The position numbers and the translations under genes were made by a program. Of a stretch of 64,000 bases of DNA, positions 26,030-37,366 are shown piece by piece. The stretch's first letter is position 1. Every line of letters starts with the position of its first letter. A model generated the notes under the pieces. It searched no databases and was not told the DNA's origin. It saw only the letters and a program-made list of their open reading frames with translations. The stretch is from Nymphaea colorata (lineage: Eukaryota > Streptophyta > Magnoliopsida > Nymphaeales > Nymphaeaceae): NCBI RefSeq assembly GCF_008831285.2, contig NC_045138.2, positions 15,595,934 to 15,659,933 of the forward strand, in the 5' to 3' direction.

Positions 26030-27303
26030 ACAACACACTGATAGAGTAAAAGCTTTTTCATGGAAATAAACAAAGTCCAATTGTTAGGTTTCGATTCTTT
26101 CTCGGACGGTTGGACTAATCCTCTGCTCGCCCGGAGTTAGAGATGGAAGCTCACAGTTTGAGTTACTATATGAAATGCACTGTTCACTGACACCAACACA
26201 AGATTTCGCCAACGAACTACATTGACGAACGCGATATGGAGAAAGCATTTCTGAATACTTGCTCTTTGTATTACTTTTGCAGCTTTTTTTACATTTTATG
26301 TATTTCATATCTCGGATCCCACTCAAAATACTAGAGTTTCGGTCAGGTTATCACACATAACAACACAAAATAATAAGAACAAAAGCAGCAGCAACAACAA
26401 CAATAGTAAAAATAGCAATGTTATTGTTTCGTACAGAGACTGTCCTCTAAGTTTTTACTTTGTCAAGAAACGTGATTCTCATGCATGCCATTTGCTTTTG
26501 ACGTGGGATAGTAAGATATATTAAAAAACTGAACAGTCAAAAGGTAAATGTGCATGGCAAGTTACCGACATGTGGTCACTCTTCAACACCAAGATTGCTT
26601 GAACACTTTTTACCATGGATGGAAGGTTGCGTAGGCGTCTGCCTTTTTTGGGTAAAATTTTCCAGAAAAAAGGAAAACGACAAAGTTGAGATGACGGAAG
26701 AGACGAGCACATTCTAGTTTTAACACCTGGAAAGTTAAGAAAATGAGGTAATTGGGAAATGCCATTTTTTCTTAATTAAACAGCTAAAATGTCATTTCTT
26801 TAAAAAATTGGCGGTGATCTGCAAAATACTTTAAAAGATAGCGTGGAGGGGAAAGCTGCTGGTAGGTCCCATTCTGCCTAGTTGTCAAATTTTGATTGGA
26901 GAGAGGAAGAAAAATAGGATACAAGCAAAGAAAAAGATCCTCAAGAAGGGGGGACTCACCGGTGCTCCTCCTCCGTCCACGGCACGCCCTTCCTCCGCTC
27001 GCCCTCGACGGACTTCCCCTTACCTCCGGCCGCCTGCCCAGAGCCGCCCTCCTCGTAATCCGGCAACTCGAACCGCCCGGACTCAATCTCCGACAGGTCG
27101 CGGAGGAGCTCCTCGTAGTGCTGGCGGACCTCCCAGGGGGACTTGCCGGCGATGAAGGCCGCGATGCGCTGCCACCGGTCGGGGGCGTCCTCGGGCACGA
27201 CGGCCAGGGCGTGCTCGAAGAGCTTGTTCTGCTGGGGAGTCCAATTTCCCGTGTACTGGTCCATGAAGGCAAGCGGGTGGCCGGAAAATTCGTCGGAAAA
27301 CAT
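25557..27303 (-). CDS. DIVARICATA-like SANT/MYB transcription factor, copy 1
   Basis: Two exons on the minus strand: 27303-26960 and 25905-25557, separated by a 1054-bp GT-AG intron with phase 2 inside the Arg codon of WTEEEHR. The product is 230 residues. Residues about 18-70 form the N-terminal SANT/MYB repeat ([33 protein letters not shown]). Residues about 106-160 form the second repeat, [29 protein letters not shown] and [13 protein letters not shown], the SHAQKYF-type signature with Tyr in the last place. [10 protein letters not shown] follows, typical of DIV-like proteins, then a Ser/Gln/Tyr-rich tail ending GFDHFGYNF. Such nuclear factors bind GATAA/TATCCA-type sites and act in floral asymmetry, sugar, ABA and salt responses; the exact role here is unknown. 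ATG at 27301-27303 lies about 57 bp from a TATA box. Confidence 0.93.
25957..26030. repeat. compound CA/TC/TA microsatellite in MYB copy 1 intron
   Basis: Runs of CA, then CT, then TA units follow each other directly within the intron, close to its 3' end. Confidence 0.9.
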
Positions 27304-27359
27304 GGGTTTGCTGAGCTGGAATTGCGTTGGTGGGGAAGAAAGGGGATGCCTCGTGGCGG

Positions 27360-27367
27360 TATTTATA
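27360..27367 (-). promoter_or_regulatory. TATA box of MYB copy 1
   Basis: The minus strand reads CTCTATAAATACCG, with TATAAATA at this position, 57 bp upstream of the start codon. This implies a leader of only about 25-30 nt. Confidence 0.7.
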
Positions 27368-27426
27368 GAGAGAGAAAGAGATGGAAAACAACACGTTTTC
27401 TGCTGTAGGGGAGGAAGTCCAGAGAG

Positions 27427-27464
27427 TGGATAAGGCTGAGTCAAGACACGTAGCAGCCCACGTG
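27427..27464 (-). promoter_or_regulatory. TATCCA/GATAA element and G-box upstream of MYB copy 1
   Basis: CTTATCCA (minus strand, 27434-27427) matches the TATCCA/I-box site recognised by SHAQKYF-type MYBs. A G-box core CACGTG lies at 27459-27464. Both are within 100 bp of the TATA box. Function is inferred from motif only. Confidence 0.35.
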
Positions 27465-27566
27465 CTCTTGATCGACGGCCGACATCAATTTGAGAAACTA
27501 CGAGCCTGCCACTGCCCCCTGTTTTCGGCGGTTCTGATTCTCTGTGGAAGTTATTACTCCCTTGGG

Positions 27567-27595
<29 letters not shown>
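27567..27595. repeat. GA microsatellite upstream of MYB copy 1
   Basis: About fourteen GA units, some 265-290 bp before the start codon of the minus-strand gene. Confidence 0.85.
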
Positions 27596-27597
<2 letters not shown>

Positions 27598-29961
27598 CAC
27601 CGGATTTCAACTCATGGCGGTCACATGGTGGGGACTTGGGTCTTCGTCGGTATGCTGTTAGACTCGGAACTGCCGAACCGGCTCGGAGATATTCTGTATC
27701 GTGGGTACGTAAATGAAGACTCGGATTCACGTCCACTCGGACTTGCACTTGGATTTGGATTCCTAGTAGTGGCAGGACTAGGTTTGAGATTGCGTGAGCA
27801 GTTCTTCCTTCACGTAGTTTAGTTTATCCTTATTGTTTCTTCTTAAATTTAAGATGTCTTATTAATATTAGCGAACTCTAGCTACAAGTTTATGGCTATC
27901 TTGATTTGAAATTTTGGAAACCAAATTTAAATCGTATAGACAGAAATAAGACATACCCTTCACGTGATTTTATACCCAAATCCAGATTCGGGTATCTGAA
28001 TTAGATATGAAATTTGGGTCGGATACAATTGTTCTTCTTTTCTAGCCAATAATGCGTGTATTGTGTTTCCATGACATGAAAAATGTATTTATTCACGTAA
28101 CGAACAGCTACTTTTCGTAGAAGGAAGAAACTGGAAGTCCTAGGCTCAAAAACCGATTCGATATCCCAAGGGACCCGTCTCGTTTAAAGAGGTAGGGACG
28201 AGACGAACGGAGACGGCGGCAGTTGGAGTCGGAAAGCAAATTGGCTGCGGCTTTTTTGTCTCGCTTGGTTTTTTCTGGGCAAATGTGTGGGCGCCACGTG
28301 GAGGATTCTTGGCAGTTGACGTGATCAAGTTGGTGACCTATGCCACGACGGCGCTGTGGGTCCCATTGGATTTTAGGTCGACGTGGATCTGCCACGTCAT
28401 CGGAAGCCAATGTGGGGGAGCCGGCCCATGACGCCTTTTTTTTTTTTTTTTTTTTTTGTCGTTTTCTCCTTTTGTGTTCACATTTTTCACCTTTAGGTTT
28501 TCCCCGATTTGAATAGGAAAGTTTTTGGGAGATGTGGAAAGTCGAAAAAGTAAATGCCATTGGAGGCCGTTTGGTTTCCGCGGAATTTGATTCCTATGAA
28601 TCTAGAAAGTCAAACGAGCAGGCAAGACTCCCAACAAGCTTATGCAACAATAAAAAGGATTTTTTTTTTTTCTTTTTTCTCAAGAGGCACTTCTTTATGG
28701 TCTATTCAAACAACAACATTTTTTTGAATAAGTGGTTTACAATCCATCACTCCGAAAACAGGTGTCAAGACTCTTTGTTTTCTTTGTTTATGAAGTCTTA
28801 CACTGGATTGGCGCCACCGATAGCAACATTGTACCCTTCAATTTAAACATCACATCGAAACCATAAAAATCAAATCAAACTAGGAATGTGCCAACATCCA
28901 GTTATGCTACAAACAACATTCTTGGTAGGCCTCCTTTGCGAGGATCATTCATTTAGTTGGTATAGCCCATGTTTCCTAAAAGGGTCTTGGCACGCTGGTT
29001 CAAGTCAGGGTGTTGCCCTTGTGTTATAAATGAGAACATGGTAATGCACTAACCTCCGTGTAGGGGAGGCACACGGGTTTTCAGACATTTAGATTTCGTG
29101 AATTGATTTGAGTCAACTTTCTTGCCAAATGATCCAATTCAGTTGAAAACCGAGAACCTACATTCGAACTTTCTAATGATGTTTGGCATTTAGATGAGAG
29201 CACTAAATCTTATAACCAAGGATATATGAACATTCCAATTCGCGTGCACCGGGTAGGAATTGAACCAATGAATTTTGCTTGTGACAACTTGACCCACTCA
29301 TGGGCTCGAGCACCTGGTTCGGCGGATCAAAGAGTACTGGAGAACAAGATTCTCCCAAATGAGGAATTTGAGCCATGAATTTCCCCATAGGACTGGAGGG
29401 AAAGTCATTTCTCCTTTGACAAGTGCCGTGTTGAATGAACATCCCAAGAGCTTGCAAACTTCACTAACTTGCCAATTTTGGAACTTCCCGTGTGCTGAGG
29501 AAGGGGAAGAACTTCTTAGGCTCTCTTGGAGAAGCTCAACAAGCAACTCTATTTGAAAAAGATTTTTAATAAAGTGAAAAAGAGAAAGGCCAATCCCACT
29601 CATGTTCACAGTTGTAATGTAAAGTTTCCCAAAAGTAATGAGATCTTACAAAGAAACGTACTAAAAGACCCTAATTATTAACATCCCTTTCTTTCTTTCA
29701 CTGTTCCTGAAAAATTCGTTTGTAGTTGATCACGATTTAGTTAAAAATGGCTAAGTTGCAAGTGTTTATGGTTCTGCTCAAACGAAGGAGAGAGAGAGAA
29801 GATGTGGTTGCGTTGGCACCACTATAATCCTGAAGTGGGTGTTGTTTGGTGGTGATGTTAAGTGGAAACGGCGGTGGGTCGGTGGCCGTCTCTCTCTCTC
29901 TTGAGTTGGTTTTATTTTGTTGACTGATTTTAGAACCCATCATGTGCTTGAAAGCCTAGAG

Positions 29962-30106
29962 AGGTGTAGGGTAGTTGGTAGAGCTGGCGGGCTAATGAAA
30001 GCGCAGCAGCTTTTGATTGGATTCTTGTCGGCGCTACTTTTTTGAACTGCAAACAATGGACGCATGTTCTATACAGGTCCTGAAGCAGGAACAGTTTTGA
30101 CCTCTC
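29962..30106 (+). mobile_element. SINE-like repeat, copy 1
   Basis: GTAGGGTAGTTGGTAGAGCTGG at the 5' side resembles a tRNA-type A box, and the 3' part reads GAACTGCAAACA and ends GTTTTGACCTCTC. A longer related copy at 35113-35315 has the same order of blocks with a clear B box. It has no coding capacity. The copy is old and its B box is degraded. Confidence 0.45.
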
Positions 30107-33100
30107 AGCGAGTCGCTAAGCAAAAATTAGGAACTCACACAAGCACAGTTAAATTGTTAGTGTCATTTTTTTGTTGAAACAAATGTTAGTTTCTCGAGTT
30201 TCTTTCCTATCGACCTCCAGTTTCTCAAGATGCTTCCTGTGTAATCTACCTGTTATCAATTAGTCGTTTCAATGCCAAGCTGTTAGCTAACATGCTTCAT
30301 AAGCTTGGAAAACCTACAAGAACAAGATTAACGTAGATCAACGGTAAAGCCATACTAATCCGCATATATTAGATGCTTATAAATGATAAAGATTCTCCTG
30401 AATGTCACCTCAAACTCAAGTTGGTAGCTTCTCATATGAGAAATTGCATGTCTTACACAGATTTCGTGGCATCAAGTCCTTAGTTCATCGCTGATTTCCA
30501 TTCGCCGATGCTTTGATTGCTTCAATGAACCGACACATTTCGAATGCATTCGTGAATAATGCCATTCATGGCAGCATACTACGTATTAAATTTCGACATG
30601 ACAGCTCGTGGACGATAAAGATAGCTTCAAAATTTGATATGACCCCAAAAATGTACCAAGATCTAGAAATCTTGAGAGGCCTCAAAGTAAACAGTTTACT
30701 TCTGTTCTTATCATATACCAGGAAAACACCAAAAGCACGCCATGCCAAAATTGAATACAGACAATCCGCACTCATTGAAAACGTATAAAGCCTGTTGCCC
30801 CACCATGAAGGATCCACATCCACTGGAAAGGTGGCTACACTATTCACTCCCCCAAAAGTAAATGCCACAGATCCTCTGCACATCCACAAATTTCTTCCTC
30901 TCCTGAATACCAACAAACTCTCCAGCGGTTTTTAGAGCAGTTTGAGGAGCCCTAGTGGGTTCCTCGCTTGAAGATTTCATCAATTTTATAATCAATCGGC
31001 CAAAGTTGATGCCTGTCAATGGCAGTTCCTCAGTGTTCGTCATTATCAGAGGATGGGGTCAAGGCCCGAAGACTGTGATGTCATGAACAGTAACTTACAG
31101 TTTTCTGAGTCACTGGCGTTCACACCAACAACCTCCAATTATTATCAATCATGAGGAATATTAGATTTGGATGATTTCAACATCTAAAAAGCGATCAAGA
31201 ATACAAAGTATGTACTAGAAAAGCCAAATAGAAGTATAGATCATCTCTGCATGTACAAAGGCTTGGAGTGCAGTAACCCCACAGTCTCAGCAGAGCAGCT
31301 TCCTGGTAGCTCATGTTTGTGGCCACTGAGCTAGTGGCGAGCCATAAGCATGACATCATTCTGAGGTGGGAATTTTCAAATCATAGGGGAGAATGATGCA
31401 GTAATAGCTGCACAGCAAAAGATAGGACAATCTTCAACCAAAGTTCGGCTGGCTATAATAACATAACAAGAATACCGTGAAGTTTCAAACTATTTTCTTG
31501 GTCTGCTCAAATTGAGATATATATACATATTACAATAAATAATCTGTTCATCGCAAAAAATCATTGAAATCTGATCGTGGTTTCTGCTTTTGCAACAAAA
31601 ATTAGTAGGCGTTTTATTGCAGAAGTAGAACGCGTGATAGGTTGTTCTTTTCCTTTCTTGTCTTACAGCAGATTAATCAGAACATATTCCCCTCCACCTT
31701 CAGATGCCACCATAGTTTCCTTTCTTCCTTTTTTCTGTTGGGGCTACTCTATTGAATTCGATCATTTTAAAAATCAATTGGGACAGATGACCATAAAATG
31801 GGTGCCAGACCCAGTATAGGCACTGCACCGTTTAAAGTTCTAAATTTTCTTCATTATTTTAGCGATCTAGTGACAAGATCGCTACTTCCCATCAGCCACC
31901 CTGCAACAGTAAAGTAATAAAAAGATTGCGCTGTTATCTCAGAGAAATATTCTGAAATCGGTGCAGATTGGCGAGCGTTTGTAGAGGATAGAGCTAGAAC
32001 TTTTATAGCATATTTAATGAATAAGAAATGATAGGGCGCATCACCTCAGGTCCATTGAAATCTGTAAGATCCCCACAGCCAGGAATATCGCATGGAGAAA
32101 TAGATATGGTAAGAGAATAGAAGAAAACTGCTTTTTCCTTTGGTTCTCTTGCCTTAGATCATAGGTCAGCTGATTGGCTTTGGAAGCATCAATTTTGCAT
32201 GCGCCAACCAAGGAATCAACATTTTTGTGATGACCTTGGGCCCAACCTTACAAATCAAGGTTTTAGTGACAACTAATATGTACTAAACTAATTAAATATA
32301 TCGCCGTATATTTACAATGGGTAGTTCTTAATCATGTTTGATTTATCAAATTTATGCAATTAGTCTATGCTCCATATTGGGTAGGCAGTTTAACAGTTTG
32401 CATCTGATCCGAGGCTTCCAATTAATGGGTTAGGCTCCATATCTGGTAAACAAAAAGTGGTTAATCTTATACTATAGTTAATTACCAGTAAGTGAACCAG
32501 ATGTGTGGCAATAGATCGAGCAGAAGCAAGAAAGCAAACATTTTGAAAAATGTAGATCAGCATTAGTTGATAAGATTTATGATGAAAGCAGTGTGAATGA
32601 GAGAAAACAAAAGTGGAAAAGTAACTTTTGAAAAAAGAAGCAAGTTTGCCTATAAACTATGGTCCACACTCTAAAGAAGTATCTGGTTTGGATCGGTATG
32701 CTTTAGGAAAACTAAGACCCGACCTTAGTCCGACCAAGCCCAAGCTGAGATCAACAAATTCTCACTGAATATCAAAAAGCATAAAAGAAGCTGATTAAGA
32801 GTTCTAATAGGATTCTGGTAGGACCAACTTATGAACAATCTACCAAATCCGAATTCGGGTCCAGCCGGCAATGGGAGTGAAAACTACGGGTCATCTAAGA
32901 TGTTTCGTTGTCCTATTATGTGTACATTACTTTTCTTGAGTTCTTGTTGAACAAAATATGACAAACATGTCCGAAGTTTCAAAATCTTCAGACTTTTCTA
33001 CCAGCATTTTTGAAGATTAATTAAAAGATCAACAAGAACCTTTTTGCTTCCAAATATTGAATTAATTTCCATAGTTCTGTCTTCACAACGTGGTACATAA

Positions 33101-33234
33101 CTAATTAAACAAGTGCATTTTGCACTTAATTCAAAGAGCTTTACTAATATGAAATGATCTCGTGAGCAGAACTCAACACCCTCCGTGTTGGCTCTCTTAC
33201 AACAGGGGATGTGGGGCTATGTTGTTGTAAGCAG

Positions 33235-34255
33235 TCAGTATTGTTAGATGCCTCGGCATCAAGGCGTGATGCGCACGCATCACTACGCACCATATGTTTA
33301 ACCATTTGAATCGTACTTGACCTGATGCGCGCACATCGTCGGCGTGATCGAGAAAAACAAACTCCCGGCACTTCAAACTTGCCGGAAATTAACTCCCAGT
33401 TAAAACCACACAAGCAGATTTGAACTGAAAGACTTTCTAACTCCATATAAACTCGGATTTGAACTTAGAAAAAGGGTTCTCCATTCCCTATTTGTCCAGC
33501 GATGGCATTAACGTGCCCTCGCTCTTTGGCAGTCATTGTATAACCTTCGGTGAAGGTTTGATTCAATTTCCGTGAATATTTCTGTCTATCTCTCATATAT
33601 TTCTCTCTTCCTCTCTTTTCTCTTTTGGTTGAATATTTGATTTTTGTCGACAAGAATCATAGATTGGTCAGTAGTTATTCTTGCTGGTTCTTCAAGATGT
33701 TACATGCTCTCTAGTTCATCTATATTGTGTTAGACATCTAATTTGATATTATGTTTTTGAATTTATTTTGAAGAATAAGAATTGTCGACTTGATTTCATT
33801 TGTTATGGACACCTACTTATAAATTTTTATATGTAACTCTTTTATTTCTTATTTTACAAGTTTCATTGAGTGTCAACTGTCAAGATTTTCTTTCTTTTGT
33901 GCAAGCATAAGACGAAAAAAAAACTTTAAACCTTTGGTTTTTAAATTTTCATAAAATCCTATCGTGATTTGAAGAAATATATTTTTTAATTTTCATTTTT
34001 AGGTTTTTTAAATTGAAGATTATACCTTTATAATTAGTTTTAATTTATAGAAAAATATACATAAGAAGTTTTTCATATAATATAGTTTTCCAAATCATTT
34101 TTACTTTCTTATTTTTCATTTTTTATACTTTTTAATGTTATTATATATTTTAAAATTTTGAACCTTATGCTTATGCATCACATCACCATGTTACACACTG
34201 CGTCGCCTCATAGGCTCAACGCATCGCTTCACATCAACGTACTTAACAACATTGG
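33235..34255. mobile_element. non-autonomous element with degenerate inverted ends
   Basis: The left end reads CAGTATTGTTAGATGCC then TCGGCATCAAGGCG. The right end, on the minus strand, reads CCAATGTTGTTAAGTACG then TTGATGTGAAGCGATGCG. Both share the (C)CAxT-TTGTTA start followed by a GC-richer block with repeated GATGCG/GGCG words. The 0.9-kb interior is AT-rich and non-coding. Plant repeats with TTGTTAAG.GCCT ends are common; the superfamily and exact boundaries are uncertain. Confidence 0.4.
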
Positions 34256-34798
34256 TAAACAGTATATCAACTAAAAAATGATATATCAAACTTAAAGTAC
34301 AACAACTAATATGATTCTAACAAGTAGTCTCACTATCTTCTTTCTTTCCTTTCCTGATCATTGGATGCTAGCGAAGGAGAATGCAATAACAGAGACAATA
34401 AAAATATTAGTATGAGCAAGCCTAACATAAAATTTTCTACATTTGAACAATTTCTGTATTAAAAGCATACAAATCAGGCTCCCCATGCAACTTAATCTTT
34501 AAATGATGCGGAATTTTCATAAAAATTTCTGATTCTCTCATATACAGCAGCTATCTGTAAAAGTATCAACCAAATAATTAAGCTGTTCTTCAGTAAATAA
34601 CAAAGAATGTCGATATATATTCAAAGACAAAGCATATGTGACATAAGAATTGGCTATATACAGATGCTGAACCTCCCAGTGCTCCCTATTCACTCACCTG
34701 ACATTATTTCAATAAACTGCTGTCTACATAAAACTCAGAGGAGTCTAAACAAGACTAGAAGAGATGCAACCACACTAGGTCAATCGAACCCAGTTGGG

Positions 34799-35645
34799 TC
34801 AGCTACTGTGCCCAGACCCGCCTTGTATTGACTCGTAGTCTAGTGGCTCTGTCGCTGTTGTAATGTCGTGAATGCTCGCGCGCTTCCGTTCCTTCTTTGA
34901 TGCACCCTGGCGAATGAAGTACTTCTGAGCGTGGCTAGCCACCTGTGTCGGCGTCCTCGAGATCACTGCATTTCGCGAAATGCTTCGCCAATCTCCCTTC
35001 CCATACTTCTCCAGTCCAATCAGAAACAGCCTGATACATAATTCACATGATAGGATTTATATAGGTGACAATGCATACACAACTGACTTTACAATGTGTT
35101 GAGTCGGCCAAAGGGGCGTAAGGTAGTTGGTTGGGTTGATAAACTGGTGAAAGCTTGGTCATCGATTCGAATCCTATAGGTACTATTCCTTGACTACAAA
35201 CAGTGTCTGACATTACTATTGTTGAAGAGAGTAACCGGTAAATTAACCCAAGTCCCAAAGCAGCCTTGAACTCGGTAGGCAGGAAGAAACGGGAACGGGT
35301 TTTGATCTCTTCGGGGTAAGACAGATGGAAGCCCAACCATTGGTTTGATTCATGTGAGTATTACTCCTCTTGACAGAAAGCAATGTCTGACATTACTATC
35401 GATGAAGGGAGAAACTAGTAAGGTTTCAAAGCAGCCTTGAACTCAAGGAAGGAGGAAATAAGGAGGAGTTTTGACCTCTTCGATCTCTTTGTTATGGACA
35501 AAGGTAGACTCCTATCATGGTCAGCCAAAAGATGATCAATGGGTATTCAACACTTGACATGACATGCATCAAGTTGAAGTTCTAAAGCCCAAGTTGATCA
35601 CTTGTTCGACTGTATTAGGCTATCAAATTTAGTCCAATAGGAATT

Positions 35646-35704
<59 letters not shown>

Positions 35705-37184
35705 GGGTACAACTTTAAACTAAATATGAGCTTAATGTCTTCTTGATACTGGCTGAAAGAATCAAGTTAAATCATGACATGCTGGAAAAGGTACAAGTGC
35801 GTACTTTCTAAGGCTGTCTTGCCTTCTACAAGCAAAGGAACACCATTTTCATATTGTTTTGTCATACTCATATCCTTAGAGAGCTATAGGGCATTGGTAA
35901 CTGAAATGAAATTACAAATATCGAAACATGTAAACAATAAAAGCTCAAGAACCTTATTTGTGACTATGGACTGTCAGAATATTATGTATTGGTGCAATAA
36001 TTTTCAACCCATAAGGAATTATTGAATGTTTAAAAATGTGGAAAAATGTATAAAAATTGTTCTAGACTCTAGCTTCCTATTATTGTATATTGTCATATTA
36101 AAGATAAGTAGATGGCGCTACATAGCGCCAATTAATATTACTAATCCCCATGAAAGTCAAGAGTGGTGGGATCTAGTAATGCAACTCATGAAGTTGGAAA
36201 CTTTGTCTTCATTTAGGTTCTTCTCACAGGTTTAATCATAATGAATTCCATACGCCCCAAAACATCAAAATAAATTCTCCAACTTTGCATGCATTGCAGA
36301 CTTCTTAAGCAAAGAAAAGAAATTTCAGTGCTTATGAATTAGTTTTGGGCATGAAAAATTATGTGTGGTACATATATGTTGCACTTTTCTCAGCCTTTTA
36401 GCTAGCTATAATCAAGTGTCAAAAAAAGCCGGCGTTGCCAGAATCGATTCTGGAATTAAATCGGCAAATAGGCCGACTCACCGATCCGGCTGAATTGGTT
36501 AGGAATAGGTGAAAGGCATTAAAAAGACAAGTTCTCGAAGGAAATAAATAACATTAAAATAATTATAAAATTGCTAAAATTCTTAAAAATGTTTTTAAAA
36601 TATAAAAAAACCGAGACGTTGCATTCTTGAATTGGCCACCGAATCGAATCGGTTTGCCAACATGAACACGGTTGAAGATAGTCTTTGGGTTGTCCTTACC
36701 AGGAGCGTTTTGCGGGGCTTAGGACTTAGGAGTGTGCCGCCAAAAAGGGCGATTCCGGCGTATCACCGAGCTGTTCTTCAACGCTAGGTCAACGGAAAAA
36801 CGAAAAAAAACCAATGAATCTTTGTTTGGCTTACCTGTGTTCTTCTTCCGTCCAAGGGACTCCCTTCTTCCTCTCCGGCTCGGACTTGGCTCCTGTGCTA
36901 GAAGTCGGCGAGGCCTCTTCAACAAGAACATCGTCTTCTTCATTGCTTTCCCGCTGTGGCCACGGCGGCTCGACTCGGCCGGACTCAATCTCGGCGACGT
37001 CGAGCAAGAGTTTTTCGTACCAGAGCTTCAGCTCCAACGGCGTTCTTCCCTGCATGAAGCTTGCCATGGTGTGCCACCGGTCCGGCGTGTCGTCCGGGAA
37101 CTTGGCCAAGTACAACTCGAACCGCTTGTTCTCCTCCCATGTCCAAGGGAACGAGCAGGAGCAGCAGAAGTCCCTCGCAAACAT
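34799..37184 (-). CDS. DIVARICATA-like SANT/MYB transcription factor, copy 2
   Basis: Two exons on the minus strand: 37184-36835 and 35030-34799 (TGA at 34801-34799), with a 1804-bp phase-2 intron at the same codon as in the neighbouring copy. The product is 193 residues. The N-terminal SANT repeat reads [20 protein letters not shown] and [15 protein letters not shown]; an acidic linker follows. The second repeat reads [11 protein letters not shown], then across the intron [49 protein letters not shown] and GGSGHSS end the protein, so the C-terminal tail is about 40 residues shorter than in copy 1. Exon 2 has no start codon and is easily overlooked. The intron holds SINE-like repeats and a long AT run. 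Same strand, domain order and intron position suggest local duplication with copy 1, although the intron position is also common in the family. Confidence 0.9.
35113..35315 (+). mobile_element. SINE-like repeat, copy 2, in MYB copy 2 intron
   Basis: A box-like GTAAGGTAGTTGG, B box GATTCGAATCC (35164-35174, one mismatch to the GGTTCGAATCC consensus), then GACTACAAACAGTGTCTGAC and an end GGTTTTGATCTCTTCGG. The tRNA-like head plus unrelated body fits a plant SINE. The body is partly repeated at 35371-35488. Confidence 0.55.
35345..35490 (+). repeat. partial second copy of the SINE-like body
   Basis: AATGTCTGACATTACTAT, AAAGCAGCCTTGAACTC and GTTTTGACCTCTTCG repeat blocks of the preceding element about 177 bp further on, without the A box. 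The pair forms a diverged tandem duplication. Confidence 0.6.
35649..35701. repeat. AT microsatellite in MYB copy 2 intron
   Basis: About 26 uninterrupted AT units. Confidence 0.95.
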
Positions 37185-37298
37185 GGCCCTCTTGATTCCA
37201 ATGGAGCACTGTAGCCAAGTCTTGACGTCTCTGTCGATCTTGTTCTTCCCTTCTTTAAGAAGAGATGTGGACTTAAATGGAATACAGGCACAAGTTTA

Positions 37299-37366
37299 GC
37301 AGCGCGGGTGAAAAAAAGCCAAATGTAAGATGGCAGCGCGGGTGAAAAAAAGCCAAATGTGAGATG
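37299..37366. repeat. 34-bp tandem duplication upstream of MYB copy 2
   Basis: Two adjacent units beginning GCAGCGCGGGTGAAAAAAAG, one base different (TGTAAGATG versus TGTGAGATG), 115-180 bp before the start codon of the minus-strand gene. It lies in the likely promoter. Confidence 0.85.

Larger units (their letters stand above)
27600..34798. other. 7.2-kb intergenic DNA between the two DIV-like genes
   Basis: No coding exon is supported. 28290-28400 contains a perfect G-box palindrome CCACGTGG (28294-28301) and further ACGT cores. 28440-28457 is a T run. 29.96-30.11 kb and 33.2-34.3 kb hold repeats listed separately. The minus-strand open frames near 30566-31043 are adjacent in different frames and show no domain that I recognise. 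31.9-33.1 kb appears to be unique, AT-rich sequence. Confidence 0.5.

Noticed and set aside
26784-27600. Several long open frames on both strands over the first exon of MYB copy 1
   Set aside because: They are shadows of the GC-rich real exon, which alone gives the SANT domain and splices to exon 2.
28108-28560. 150-codon minus-strand open frame
   Set aside because: It contains a lysine run from a T tract, shows no recognisable domain, and lies in DNA with promoter-like ACGT motifs.
28940-29005. tRNA-like stretch with TAGTTGGTATAGCCC and GGTTCAAGTCA
   Set aside because: The two boxes resemble Pol III A and B boxes, but no cloverleaf forms and the block order does not follow the SINE-like copies nearby.
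30566-31043. Two adjacent minus-strand open frames of 116 and 67 codons, considered as a broken gene
   Set aside because: I recognise no family in either, and there is no splice or domain evidence joining them.
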